Source: Euglena gracilis
Taxonomy: Eukaryota > Euglenida > Euglenophyceae > Euglenales
DNA: 64,000 nt
Reading direction: 5' to 3'
Assembly (NCBI GenBank): GCA_039621445.1
Contig: CP154956.1
Location: 19,433,295 to 19,497,294 of the forward strand
Within the stretch, counting starts at the first letter, position 1, and each line of letters begins with the position of its first letter. The notes under the pieces are model-generated. The model had not been told where the DNA came from, did no database searches, and saw nothing but the letters and a program-made list of their open reading frames with translations. The position numbers and the translations under genes are program-made. This document shows, piece after piece, positions 10,331-20,123 of this stretch.

Positions 10331-10799
10331 ATCACGGCCAATTTTGCCCCAAATAACTGTTTTTGGGGCAGCCTTTGGTCCAAATTGGCCGCCGGTCGAA
10401 ATTGGCATATGCCACACTTCTAATGCCATGTTGTCCATCAATCGAAAGCTCTTCTCAAGCGCTTTTGACAGGTGGCCACAGAATTCGACCATAATGCACG
10501 GAGCTTTCATTTTCAGCGATTGTGTATTCCAAATTTTGACATATTAATTTGTCAAATCCCATAATTCAGGTTGCATATTGCATATCAAACAAAAACTCTC
10601 CCCAAGACCTTTCGCTTGGTGCCCACAGAACTCAGCCACGCTGTGCAACGCTCTGAAAATCGGCGATCGCACTTTCTGACCCTGTTTGCAAATTCCAAAT
10701 TCCACTTTTCAGCTGCCATGTTGCCCATCAATCGAAAGCTCTAATCAAGGGCTTTCGGCAGATGGCCTGAGACTTTAGCATGGGGGGGGAAAGCTTGGG

Positions 10800-11158
10800 G
10801 GGGGGGGACCTAGGTTCCCCCCTCCCAAGGTGTTCCCATACCCGAACCAAAAGGGGACATTTTTGGCAACTTTTTTTGGGACGTTCTCAAAGAATGGTCA
10901 ATTTTGAGCACATTTGCTAAAAAATCAATTTTAAAAAACGTCCCAACGTCGACCCTGAGCACTTTTCTGGGAACTTTTTTTGTTAAAAGTGCTATGACAG
11001 TGAGCTGTTCCCGTCCCACAGTGGGCATTATTTTTGCTTAAAAAAAAACCGTATTTTTGGGGGGGGGAAAGCAAAAAAAAAAAAAAAAAAAAACAAAAGG
11101 GATACTTCATTGAAAAAACTCGTTATGAAACTCCCAAACCATACTTTGAATCCTACTA
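10800..11158. repeat. Interspersed repeat shared with 27,640-27,880 and 36,847-36,905
   Basis: 10,806-11,020 carries GGGACGTTCTCAAA, TGGTCAATTTTGAGCACA and AAAAAACGTCCC words. The same words occur in the opposite order and strand at about 27,690-27,860. 11,101-11,158 (TTCATTGAAAAAACTCGTTA onward) is nearly identical to 36,847-36,905 and its mirror 55,364-55,421. These are fragments of two dispersed families joined at an A-run. Confidence 0.55.
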
Positions 11159-11276
11159 CCCCCCCCCATAATTAAGAAGGGGTCACTTATGTGCTGACTC
11201 TCAATTATGGGGGGGGCATGAATCCACCAGTGTGTGCCCTCATAAACCCACTTTGGGATCCCTGTGACGTGAACAT

Positions 11277-11631
11277 ACCATTGCTTAGCGACCCGGGGGT
11301 GGGAGGGGGGTCACTTTCCCCTCGGAAAAAACCAGTCAGTCACTTTCTTCGGACAAGCCAGTCAGTCAGTCATTTTAACCCCCGGGGGGGGGGGGGGGTC
11401 GGCCACGCAGGAAAACCAGTCACTTTTTGGCCTTTCACGGCCATTTTTGGCCAAAATTTTCTCCGGCGCCTTCGGCGCCGGTTGGCCACTCAGCCACTTT
11501 TGGGTGATTTCTGGCCTACCCCACCCCCGGGGGGGGGGGGGTCACGGCCAAAAAACCAGTCAGTCACTCTGAAAAAACCAGTCAGTCACCTCCCCCCCGG
11601 GGGTGGGGTGGGACAGGCGTTAAGCAATGGT
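11277..11631. mobile_element. 355 bp inverted-end insertion with 9 bp flanking direct repeat
   Basis: Inverted ends ACCATTGCTTAGCG (11,277) and TAAGCAATGGT (11,621-11,631), each next to GGGGGTGGG-type sequence. The 9 bp direct repeat GACGTGAAC lies just outside at 11,266-11,274 and 11,635-11,643. The interior has CAGTCAGTCAC words, G/C-runs and a GGCGCCTTCGGCGCC hairpin. The architecture parallels 5,010-5,310, suggesting the same class of element. Confidence 0.6.
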
Positions 11632-11643
11632 CTGGACGTGAAC

Positions 11644-12209
11644 CAACCCAGTGCAACACACAAAATCCTGCTGATCTTATTCTGATATCTTCTCAAGGAG
11701 GACAGAAGAGACAAAGCCTTGCTTTATTTTGGTGCCATGGTTGTGGAAAGATTCAAAGAGCGGGCTCAACTTGTCGCCGGGATGGAATGGAATTTATAAC
11801 TTTTTTTTTCCATTTTTGTGGAAGGAAGTTTTTGGCGGAAATGACCAGAAATTGCCAAAAATGATTGAGCATGGGAATTCAAAAAATTTCCATGCAAAAC
11901 CTCGTGGGTATTTTTTTTGAAAAATTGTCAAATTTTTAAAAAAAAAAACAAAAAACAACATCAAAAAAAAAACAGGCCGGCCCACTACGACTGTCCTCGA
12001 ATAGCTCGGGGGGGAGCTCGGGGGCAGGGGCCATGGTGACCATGTGTGACCATGTTCAATGCAAATCATAATAATAATAATAACAATTACAAGTGTCCCA
12101 TGCGGCAGTGGGTATTTCTCTGAAAAAAGAAATGAAGGGGTACGCTTATTATTTCTATTCGAGGGCCGGCCAAAAGATGCAATACCCCAGCGTCCTTCTT
12201 GGCTGACAC
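11644..12209. other. Intergenic sequence with A-run repeat
   Basis: 11,815-11,960 resembles 32,480-32,620 (shared words AAATTGCCAAAAATGATTG, GCAAAACC, GGGTATTTTTTTTG, then A-runs). 11,940-11,990 ends with ACAGGCCGGCCCACTAC, shared with 38,476-38,494. 12,066-12,088 is a short AAT repeat. No gene supported. Confidence 0.45.
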
Positions 12210-12526
12210 AGCCGGTAGCCCGGTCTGGCTCGGCCTGGCCAAAGACCCGGCCCGGCCCGGCCCGTCGGCAGCCCGGCACAGCCCGGAGGCCCAAACCGGC
12301 CCGGCCGGGCCGGCGGCCCGCCAACCCAGCGGCCCGGCCCGGCCCGAACCGGCCGGCGGCCCGGCGGCCCGGCCCAGCCGGCGGCCCGGTGGCCCGGCCA
12401 ATGGCTCGGGGGCCCATTCCGGCACGGCCTGGCCAGTGGCCTGGCGGACCGCCCCAGCCCGGCGGCCCGACCCTGTCCGGCCCGGCCGGCGGCCCGGCGG
12501 CCCGGCCCGGCCCGGCCCGGCACGGG
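12210..12526. repeat. GGCCCGGC-type GC-rich degenerate tandem repeat
   Basis: Dense CCCGGCCCGG/GGCGGCCCGG words. Open frames on both strands are Pro/Arg/Ala/Gly-rich shadows. Shorter arrays of the same words occur at 40,318-40,392 and 50,866-50,905, each beside a 19 bp minisatellite. Confidence 0.8.
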
Positions 12527-12814
12527 AGAAATAGATTTTTTTCACCCCCGGAAGGCTATCAAAACCATCAGTTTTGGGCAATTTTCAAAAAATCGATTTT
12601 TTGACCTCCATAAGGCTGTGTGTCCAGGCCCCGAAAACGCATAAGTCCGCAAATTTGGGGTCCGACCCCCAGTTGCACCCATCTAAGTGTGCAGTCGGGA
12701 CCCGGGACCCATGCCATCCAACGGAGGGACCCCCTGTCTTTGGGAGAGTTTCACTTCAGATCGGGTTGACCGACTGTCATATCCCGAGAAATTCTTTATT
12801 ATTATTTGTACCTT
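12527..12814. other. Intergenic sequence
   Basis: About 290 bp between the GC-rich array and the triplet microsatellite. No recognisable gene, RNA or repeat. Confidence 0.35.
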
Positions 12815-12851
12815 TAGTAGTAGTGTAGTAGTAGTACTTAGTGTAGTAGTA

Positions 12852-12895
<44 letters not shown>

Positions 12896-13214
12896 GGTGG
12901 TGGTGGTGGTGGTGGTGGTGGTGTGGGTGTTGGTTGGGGTGTGGGTGGGGGTGGTGGTGGTGGTGGTGGTGGTGGTGGTGGTGGTGGTGGTGGTGGTGGT
13001 GGTGGTGGTGGTGGTGGTGGTTGTTCTTCTTTTTTTTTGTGGGGGAGGATGTGGTGGTGGTGGTGGTGGTGGTGGTGGTGGTGGTGGTGGTGGTGGTGGT
13101 GGTGGTGGTGGTGGTGGTGGTGGTGGTGGTGGTGGTGGTGGTGGTGGTGGTGGTGGTGGTGGTAGTAGTAGTAGCAGCAGCAGCAGCAGTAGTAGTGGTA
13201 GTAGTAGTAGTAGT

Positions 13215-13267
<53 letters not shown>

Positions 13268-13272
13268 TAGTT
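12815..13272. repeat. Compound triplet microsatellite (GTA, GTG, GCA)
   Basis: (GTA)n, then long (GTG)n blocks broken at 12,924-12,946 and 13,020-13,050, then GTA/GCA blocks to 13,272. Every frame is open and gives homopolymeric Val, Gly, Trp or Ser, so the 195-codon frame here is an artefact of the repeat. Confidence 0.95.
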
Positions 13273-13442
13273 AGGAGTTCCCTATTTTTGGCCCGTGGCG
13301 GCTCCTACCGGGATGATCAGACCGAAACCCCCCCCCCCCGTTTGGGGTTTGGCCACTCTCAATAAGCTAGGTCCCGAACCCTGGCAGAACAGCGTACCTG
13401 TACCTACTGGGGTGAACCACCCCCCGAATAGAAATAATAAGT

Positions 13443-13612
13443 GTATAACAATAACAATAACAATAACAATAACAATAACAATAACAATAACAATAACAAT
13501 AACAATAACAATAACAATAACAATAACAATATATTATTATTATTGTTGTTATTGTTGTTGTTATTGTTGTTGTTGTTATTATTATCGATATTGTTATTGT
13601 TATTAATAGTAA
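13443..13612. repeat. AACAAT hexanucleotide array with its own inverse
   Basis: About 90 bp of (AACAAT)n followed by TATATTATTATTATTG and TTGTTATTGTTG words to 13,612. The second half is largely the complement of the first, so the array can fold back on itself. Confidence 0.9.
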
Positions 13613-13625
13613 TAAATATAACGTG

Positions 13626-13914
13626 TACCCTCACCCCCCCTCTATTTGGCCAATGGCCGAACTCCTTCAGACCCCCAATTAGCCAATTGGGGGGGGGTAC
13701 AACAGGGGGGGGGCTCGAGGACCCCTACCCCCCAATTTTTCACCTGTGCAAAATTGGTCAGGTTTTTGTGCATATTTGGATTGGTCATGACTTTTTCTTA
13801 TCCGGCAAATTTTTACAATTTTCGAAATGGACGTTTTTGGAGGTTTTCTTAACCCTGTTTGCGGACCTGCCAAAATTGGCCGGTGGGGTCAAACAGGGGG
13901 GGGGGATGAGGGTA
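13626..13914. mobile_element. C-tract TIR element (TACCCTCACCCCCC type)
   Basis: The left end TACCCTCACCCCCCC leads into TCTATTTGGCC. The right end closes with a G-run and GATGAGGGTA (13,905-13,914). Inner palindrome words CCAATTAGCCAATTGGGGGG occur at 13,675-13,697. The same terminal type bounds 27,990-28,202, where CTATTTGGC also follows the C-run. No coding content. Confidence 0.55.
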
Positions 13915-14476
13915 AATGGTAACCATGTGCAATGCAATCTGCTCGCCAGGCCTAGTTTGTGGCTGGGGGGGTTTGTTGAGTTGACCGACTGAGGGGGTCG
14001 ATTCAACAGAGGGTTTATTGACCCGGAGGGTTGGTAAGGATCGATTTCCAGTGTGTGGGGGGTCTCAAAAATCATTATTTTTCACACAATTGGTTAACCC
14101 CCCCATTGGTTCTCGGAAGCCATTTGTTTTCTTCCGGAAATGAAGATCACACTCATTGGTGACTTTTCATGCCAGGTATGTTGCCCATCACGTGCAGAGG
14201 AAGGCGGAGATGAGGATTGCCTGCTTGATGAAGAGGAGCTTCTTGCACACCAAAGGGCAGAGGCATGATTAGGAGACGGCCTTTGAAGCTGGCAATGGAT
14301 TTCCTCCACTCGTGGAGCCAAGCAATTGAAAGGGGTTCGGGTCACAGGGGGGGGGGTCACGGGGGGAACACCACATTTTTGGTGATGATTTTGACACCAA
14401 ATTAAAAATCACCAATCCCAAATTCGAAAATTTTCTGCCTCAAAATTAGGAATCTGTCCAAGAAATTCATCAAATT
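13915..14476. other. Intergenic sequence
   Basis: 14,094-14,340 has an 88-codon minus-strand frame with a Ser-rich segment and no recognisable domain. 14,340-14,375 has GTCAC next to G-runs, mirrored by GGGGGTCAC at 14,993-15,013 outside the next element. 14,385-14,460 carries AAATTAGGAAT-type words. Confidence 0.35.
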
Positions 14477-14933
14477 ACTGGCAGTGGCTGGAAACTACCC
14501 CCCCCCCGAAAATTTCCCTTCCCCCTGAAATTGTCCCGATTTTGGCGGTTCTCCCTTACGCTTCCAGGGGTCGGAAAATCCCCCCCCTGAAAAAGCCCGG
14601 TCCCCCCCCCCCAAAAGTCAACAAAGGCGTGAGGCAAGGGCTTTTTTGGAAGACAGTCTTTGAGTTTGTACATGCCATGGTAGCACAGCTTCACCACCGG
14701 CAATGGTCCCCGGGTAGGACTTTGGCCTCTTTGATTTTGTGTCCTTGTGAACCATCATTGGTGCTCTTTATTTGGGCCTCTTTAAGTTTCGAGCACCAGC
14801 AGGTGCTATGTCCGTCTTGGGTTCAGATTCGATGGTTCTTTGTGACATGGACGGGGCTTCAGCTCCTTTCGCCCCCTGAAATTGTCCCAAAAAATGCGGC
14901 CCTAGGGGGGGGGGGGTTTCAGCCACTGCCAGT
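14477..14933. mobile_element. 457 bp TIR element (ACTGGCAGTGGCTG)
   Basis: Left end ACTGGCAGTGGCTGGAAAC followed by a C-run; right end a G-run followed by GTTTCAGCCACTGCCAGT (14,916-14,933). The ends are exact inverse apart from one inserted G. Just inside, both halves carry CCCCTGAAATTGTCCC in the same orientation (14,522 and 14,872). The middle (14,620-14,870) is open on the plus strand and not low-complexity (peptide around LHHRQWSPGRTLASL). I do not recognise it; it could be captured host sequence. Confidence 0.6.
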
Positions 14934-15246
14934 AAGAATCACCGTCCAATTTTTTTGCGGCAAAATTTGGCCGAAGAGGGTCTTAGGTGGGGTCACGGGG
15001 GGGGGGGGTCACAGGGATGACACCCCAAATTCTCTTTTTAAAACAAAAATATACAACCCATTTGTGTGGTTATGTCTTAAACCCAGTAAATCCAAGTGGA
15101 ACTGTGCTGGGTGAGGCTGTGCCGAGTCCGAACTATGCTGGGTGATGATGGTCCTCGGCCACATTGTAAGTCTCAGGTTGTACCCAAAATGAAGGGCAAA
15201 AATGCCGGCTGAGGAGACCGGGTCCAGTTGGTTTCTGTACAAAAAT

Positions 15247-15360
15247 TGACCAACACTGACAGATACAGCAAGCACGCCAGGCCATGCGAGCGAAGCGAGC
15301 GGCCCGGCAGGGCTGAATCTATTAGTGTCGGTCGACTTTGCTAAAACCTATTTTGTTTGG
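15247..15360. repeat. Palindrome plus AAAACCTATTTT terminus, copy 1
   Basis: ACTGACAGATACAGC and GCTGAATCTATTAGTGTCGG form imperfect arms around a GCGAGCGAAGCGAGC core. They are followed by GCTAAAACCTATTTTGTTTG. The same ordered block, in inverse orientation and more perfect, lies at 24,425-24,567. Confidence 0.65.
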
Positions 15361-16376
15361 GCCCTACCAACCTGGCCGGCGTACATTTAAAAAAAAACCT
15401 GAAATAGTAACAGAAGACTGTGCATCCCCAGACGGTGCTTCGGGCGTGAACCCAGAGCCCCCAAAACACGGTTTCAAAAACTGTGTCCCAGACGCTGGTT
15501 CGGGCGTGAACCCAGTGTCTGGGACGTCGGGACACAATCCTCGGTAGAATGCTTAAATTGGAATCCATTGGAGAATCAAATCAGCATTTGGAATTTTGGG
15601 GGTGGTTCGGGATGCGGGGGGGGGGGGACTGTGGCCCCAAATACCCCCACACGTTTTCTTTGACGTCACTCAATTTGTGGGTATATACATTCCTGGGTTG
15701 ACAAAAAAAATGTGCCCGGCCAAAATATGGGACACAGGGGGGGACACGGGGTGGACGAGGGGCTGGCCGACGGCGTGCTCCCCCCAAATTTAACACACTA
15801 AAACAAATGATCAGTTGGGCTTTGCTTTGCCAGGCTAAAAAAGCCTTATGCTTTTTGCTCGTCTTAAAGGAAAGGCTTTGACCGCTCTGGCCATTCAGCA
15901 ATTGTTTTGATGGACCAAAAGAGGCAATGGTACTTGATGGCCCTTGGCAGTGGAACTCGTTGTCAGGCTGGATAGAGGTTGAGGGACAGAGGTGGAGGCA
16001 GAGGTAGAGGTAAAGTTGAGGTCACCTCTACCTCTTCTATCCCTCTATTTCTGAGAAATTTCTTATGGGCCAAAACTCGGCCCATTTTCAACGATTTGAA
16101 TGCCAGAGAAGGCAGACATGCGGCAGAGGAAACACCCCCTTAGGGATGCATTTTTTTGACATGACGTTTTGAGTGGAATTCTTGATTTCATGCAAGGTTG
16201 TGGTGGGTAGCCTTCTTTGAGGGGTGCACGTCTAATGAACAATGATGTTAGAACGTTGGCAACACCCCAATGATCTAACAATGCCAGATTCAAGATGGAA
16301 CATCGTCAAATATTGAAAATGCAAGTTCTTCACAAGACATCATGAACTAAAATAATGAGGAAAGAGATTATTTCAC
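15361..16376. other. Intergenic sequence with GTTCGGGCGTGAACCC repeats
   Basis: 15,430-15,530 has two same-strand copies of TTCGGGCGTGAACCCAG. 15,965-16,050 has purine-rich GAGGTAGAGG words followed by their complement. The remainder has no gene that I can support. Confidence 0.4.
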
Positions 16377-17611
16377 TTAAGTCCGCGTCTAAGACGCAAT
16401 ACTTCGGGTCGGACTTAAGACCCAGTACGTACTGGGTCTTAGGAAAAATGACGCCCACAAGCTGAATAAAAGGGAGAATCGTCAAATGCCAATGGGGAAA
16501 TGGAATACAAAACGCAAATGGAATGCCATCACAAGGAAGCGCAGCGTCGCAAGGGTATTCTGACATGCGAAAACGGCGGCAGTTGTGCCGTGGTCATTCT
16601 GAGAAAATTCACGGAAAATTCATGCTCATTCACGGAAAAAATGGGAGTCGCCAGCCACACTCCCCAACAAGTCAAGCCGTCGTTGATACGCTGCCACACA
16701 ATTGGGGGTTCCTGTGTTCCAAAAATTTTTGCTCCTGGACTGGCTTGGAAACATTGTCTTGTTTCCCCTGCAAATTTTTCATCGTTCTTATCTGAACGGC
16801 GATTAATTTGCGGCCATCTTCATGAGTGGACAACTGGAAATTGCCCACCCGAAGGTCCAAGAGGGAATTCGGACGAACACCCAATTGATAGGCCATAAGC
16901 AATAAATTCATCCTTTGGGATTCACACCAACTCTTCCAATTCGTTTGGGTAAAAACTTGTGCCACGTCGTGGTCGGTCAGAACCGCACTGACTCCTTCCG
17001 TGCCATGAAATTGCGGGACTGTGTGCCAGCGGCGTTGAAAAAAAAGCACAAAATTTGGAAATTGTTTACTTGCATTGGGAACAATGCCGTGTTTGGGACG
17101 CGTAGTCTTGTACGCTGTAGCCAACGACTGCATTTCTTAGGGTTGTGGGACTCCATTCCCGAACGGCAACAGCAGTGCTCGGCAAATTTCTTTCCTCTGT
17201 TGGAGGGTTGATTCTCACTCCTGAAACACAATCTACTGAAGCGTCCACTTTGCAAAGGCAGTGAACCACTCATCCAAGTTTGGCAAAATGATTTGCCTGT
17301 GGTCCAAACGCCACGAGAATTGCCATCTTTCGATTTTTTTCTGTTTCTGGAGGAGGGAGAGCCACTTTGGAAAATGTGCCCCCAAATAGGGCGGTGTCTG
17401 CTGGCAAATCTTCGGAAGGCGTGGATCCTTTTTTCAAAGCATCCAAAAAGTCTGGTACAGGTGGCAAGGGTCCAAGGCATGCCTCAGCCACATTCACCAA
17501 CTGTGCGGCCATCATCGTGATTGGCTGTGAAGAAGAGAGAAGGAGAAACCTTCCGCTGTCAAAGCTGCAAACTCCGTCCTGAGTCCCTGCGCCTCTAAGA
17601 CGCGGACTTAA
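16377..17611 (-). mobile_element. Tyrosine-recombinase element with inverted ends
   Basis: The ends TTAAGTCCGCGTCTAAGACG (16,377) and CTCTAAGACGCGGACTTAA (17,593-17,611) are inverse over about 17 bp. They enclose the decayed recombinase gene on the minus strand. The left end continues into a second palindrome on AAGACCCAGTACGTACTGGG (16,423-16,442). The right end abuts a GACGCCGG hairpin repeat. Tyrosine-recombinase elements such as Cryptons usually lack TIRs, so these ends may be an independent insertion or a distinct element class. Confidence 0.5.
16600..17560 (-). pseudogene. Tyrosine recombinase (integrase-type) pseudogene
   Basis: Read on the minus strand, the fragments fall in order but in different registers. 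The likely start is MMAAQLVNVAEACLG (about 17,517), then PADTALFGGTFS (about 17,390), LDEWFTAFAKWTLQ (about 17,270) followed by in-frame stops, REWSPTTLRNAV (about 17,150), then a 153-codon frame 16,672-17,133. That frame contains SQRMNLLLMAYQLGVRPNSL followed by LDLRVG. This resembles box I of tyrosine recombinases, where the Arg of G-x-R-P would be the first catalytic Arg. It aligns with SQRMNILLIAYNLGQRPETF at 58,400-58,460. The box II H-x-x-R and Tyr nucleophile were not found. At least two frameshifts and two stops show it is dead. Confidence 0.6.
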
Positions 17612-17830
17612 ACCGGCGTTTGAGACGCCGGGTTCAGGACAGAACCGGCGTCCCCCCCCCCATGGGTTTTCCGGACGCCCGTTCTGTCCAAAACCCGGCG
17701 TCCGGTTTGGGACTGTATTTTGTGCAAAACAGTGTGCCAATGTGACCCCAGAAACGAAAATCTCCTTGGCTGAAGGGGGATAAGAGGCACAATCGCTGAG
17801 TGGAAAATATCATGGACAAGGTTGGGTTTT
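17609..17830. repeat. GACGCCGG hairpin (locus 2) plus conserved 100 bp module
   Basis: 17,609-17,704 holds CCGGCGTTTGAGACGCCGGG, GGACAGAACCGGCGTCC and CCGGACGCCCGTTCTGTCC. 17,705-17,815 follows with GGGACTGTATTTTGTGCAAA through GATAAGAGGCACAAT, almost identical to 20,338-20,445. On the minus strand this module encodes a peptide pattern shared with 7,870-7,970, so it may be a coding part of the recombinase element. Confidence 0.7.
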
Positions 17831-18420
17831 GTTTTTGTATTTTTTGGGGGTCCCAAAATCGACCCAAGAATTTTGGGGGGGTACCCAAAAATCAAATTTT
17901 TGGGTCTCCATTGACGATGAAAGAAAACCACGGGAAACAATGGTCGACATCCGCAAAGTCACAAAGGGGCTGTCGCTCAGAGTTGTCCTGAACACTCCCC
18001 GCCTGCTTGAAACGCTTTCTGGCGTTTTTTTCTTTCAATAGTCAGGCCATGGCACACCAACCGTACAATCTGGATCAAGAAAAGCAACAGGTTCTGTTTG
18101 GTACGACAAAAACCAGTCCAGAAGTTCAGTCGAAAACCAAATATGCCACTGCGGCCATATGCCAAAGCCAAAGAAAGCAGACGGACTAAATACCGAATAA
18201 GTGCCTTGCTCAGTTTGCAACACCAGCAAGCTCTGCACCTGCGGAGCCAAACTGTTTCTTCGTGTTGCCCCGTGCAAGCAAGGTGCCATGAAGGGGGTCA
18301 ACCTTCGGCTTCTTGGCATCTTGCTGGTGTACCGCAAGAGCAGCCAGGAACAGTTCCGCCCTAGGGGGAGGTGGCAAAAGACCAGTGGGAGGGCTGTGAG
18401 GGAAAAAAAGGGGGGGGTGA
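17831..18420. other. Possible decayed coding stretch, unrecognised
   Basis: Minus-strand frames 18,035-18,337 and 18,210-18,464 read as non-low-complexity protein (for example ALAVHQQDAKKPKVDPLHG). They contain stops at their borders and have no motif that I recognise. They could be remnants of the neighbouring element or of a host gene. Confidence 0.25.
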
Positions 18421-18522
18421 CACGTGTTCCATTCGGGCATCTGTGGCAATGACACGTTTTCCATTAGGGCATCTGTGGTAATGAGGGCATCTGTGGTAAG
18501 GCACGTTTTCCATCAGGGCACC
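18421..18522. repeat. Short tandem repeat (GGGCATCTGTGGTAATG)
   Basis: About three copies of a unit combining CACGTTTTCCATTAGGGCA and CATCTGTGGTAATG, one of them shortened. Confidence 0.75.
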
Positions 18523-18621
18523 TTTTTCGGTCCGAATTTCACATTTTCGCATTTTTCTCCCCTGGCGTGAATCATGACAACGAATTTCAGGGCAGGCATT
18601 TGGCGGGCTCTGAACACGTTT

Positions 18622-18748
18622 GAAACCGTGTTTGGGCGAAGATTTAAGACTTTTAAAGTCTTGAAATCGGCCCAAACACGGTTTCAGGCGGTGTTTGGGC
18701 CGATTTCGAGACTTTAAAAGTCTTAAATCTTCGCCCAAACACGGTTTC
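18622..18748. repeat. Long near-perfect palindrome (GAAACCGTGTTTGGGC)
   Basis: The left arm starts GAAACCGTGTTTGGGCGAAG. The right arm ends TTCGCCCAAACACGGTTTC. The arms match over about 58 bp each side, with a short GGTTTCAGGCG spacer. Each arm itself contains a palindrome, GACTTTTAAAGTC. A single arm-length copy occurs at 30,515-30,597 (mirror 61,720-61,802). Confidence 0.85.
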
Positions 18749-19356
18749 AGGCTGAAATCTGGGCTCCGCCACAATTTGTGTTAAAAAAATTTGACCAAAC
18801 ATCGCCAACAATGTCCACTTTTTTGACCCGAAAATCACCGGGGGTGTACGGGTCGCGGGGGGGTTGCGGGGGAGTTGTGGGGGGGAATATGGCGGTCTTG
18901 ACAGGTTACGTGTGACCAGTGCGACCCCACATATAACGTCACATGTGACCTATTTTTAGAACTTTTGGGTCCAAAAATAGATCTAATCAGGAATCTATCA
19001 CACAGTTTTGGCAATTTTGATTCTGAATTTGGGTGCCAATTCCATTTTTTTTGGCTCCCACTGGGATGCGGAAACCCTCCATGTGTGGTCGCGGGGGGTA
19101 CACCCCCCCCACCAATTTTAGGTTGCGCGCCGCTTGCGCGGCAGTCCTCAGACCCCCTCCCTTAGGGTGGTTGGCATAGGTGTCACAAGGGGGGGTCGGG
19201 AGGGGGGGCACCCGCCCCCCCCCCCGGATTTTGGAAATAAAAAATTTGTGGCATGAATTTTTCTTTGCAATAACGTGACCCACCCTCCTATTTTGGCCGC
19301 CCTCGGCCAAAATACTTCTACTACTACCCCTTCTATTACAAAAGGGGGGGGGGGGC
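18749..19356. other. Intergenic sequence with G-runs
   Basis: 18,839-18,890 is G-rich. 18,905-18,950 has two copies of ACGTGTGACC/ACATGTGACC words. 19,195-19,230 has a G-run facing a C-run and then GGATTTTGGAAATAAAAAAT, a fragment of the family at 20,985 and 36,640. No gene supported. Confidence 0.35.
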
Positions 19357-19485
19357 GGACGCCGGTTCTGTCCTTCGGACGGAACTGGCGTCCGGAACAC
19401 CGGGTTTTGGACAGAACCGGCGTCCGCCACCTCTTGTTTAAGCCGGCGTTTCAGAGGCGGCGGGTTCAGGACAGAACCGGCGTCC
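19357..19485. repeat. GACGCCGG hairpin repeat (locus 3)
   Basis: GGACGCCGGTTCTGTCC and its reverse complement GGACAGAACCGGCGTCC flank GGAACACCGGGTTTTGG. A second unit, GCCGGCGTTTCAGAGGCGGC, follows. The right part, CACCTCTTGTTTAAGCCGGC, is shared with 31,832-31,851. Confidence 0.8.
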
Positions 19486-19517
19486 CCAACCTTCGGTCAA
19501 AGGACACTCCCAGCACC

Positions 19518-20123
19518 AATCCGACCACTGATCTGCAATGCCAGGCCACTTTGCACATCACCAAATTCCGGCGGCGAGGGTATTTCTGGCTGTGTCAATC
19601 GTCCAGGTACAAAGTCACCCCTCAATTGAAAGCTCTTTTCATCAGATGACTGGCGATCACCATCAAATTCAGCCACGCCGCCTGGAGCTCTTATTTTCTG
19701 TCACCGGGAAATCCTAATTTCACAACTCTGGTGCCCCCCAAGGCCCTCAAGTGGTTGATTCGAAGAGAAAAAACGTTTCTGTAAGGTTTATATTCAGCAT
19801 CTTAAACCAAAAGTCACTGAAAATTGCCCCAAGTTTCGACTCAGATTCTGGCCGATCCGACCATCGCGGGCGCATCTCGGGCTGCGTGCAACGTCAGGGT
19901 ACCAAGTTACCCCTCGATCGAAAGCTCTTTTCAACAGACGACCAGCGGTGCTCATCAGATCTTTCCACGCCGCACGGTACTCTATTTCCCAATCTGGGCC
20001 GATTTTCACCAAATTTGGATAGCCACCTCACTGGTCCCCAAATGGCAAAATTCATTGTGTCGTAGATGGCCGAAACAGTCATACCAGCACCTTAGAGCCA
20101 CTTTTGGCACTTTCGGTGACATT
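19518..20123. repeat. 600 bp dispersed repeat, copy 1
   Basis: Nearly collinear with arm B 54,450-55,055 and, inverted, with arm A 37,214-37,819. It contains two internal, diverged copies of a segment ending TCGAAAGCTCTTTTCA, about 300 bp apart; the same core appears in the 8,470-10,785 foldback. The open frames of about 70-120 codons are shared by the copies only because the DNA is conserved. No domain was recognised. Confidence 0.8.

Larger units (their letters stand above)
8470..10785. mobile_element. 2.3 kb foldback with about 350-400 bp inverted arms
   Basis: The left arm (about 8,470-8,870) contains three roughly 140 bp units, each with an AGCTTTCGATTG-type core (8,521, 8,650, 8,791). 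The right arm (about 10,375-10,785) contains the reverse complement, AATCGAAAGCTCT, at 10,440 and 10,731 plus a weaker unit near 10,588. Shared sequence extends through the words for ATGGC..CAGAATTC and AGAAGTGTG on both arms. The interior carries a duplicated 65 bp segment, GGTGAAGTTCACC palindromes and GTTCGGGCGTGAAGCC repeats. No transposase is evident. It may be a foldback transposon or nested insertions. Confidence 0.5.

Noticed and set aside
12210-12526. Pro/Arg-rich protein on either strand
   Set aside because: GC-rich degenerate tandem repeat with all frames open.
12687-13274. 195-codon open frame
   Set aside because: It is the translation of the GTA/GTG/GCA microsatellite; all frames are open.
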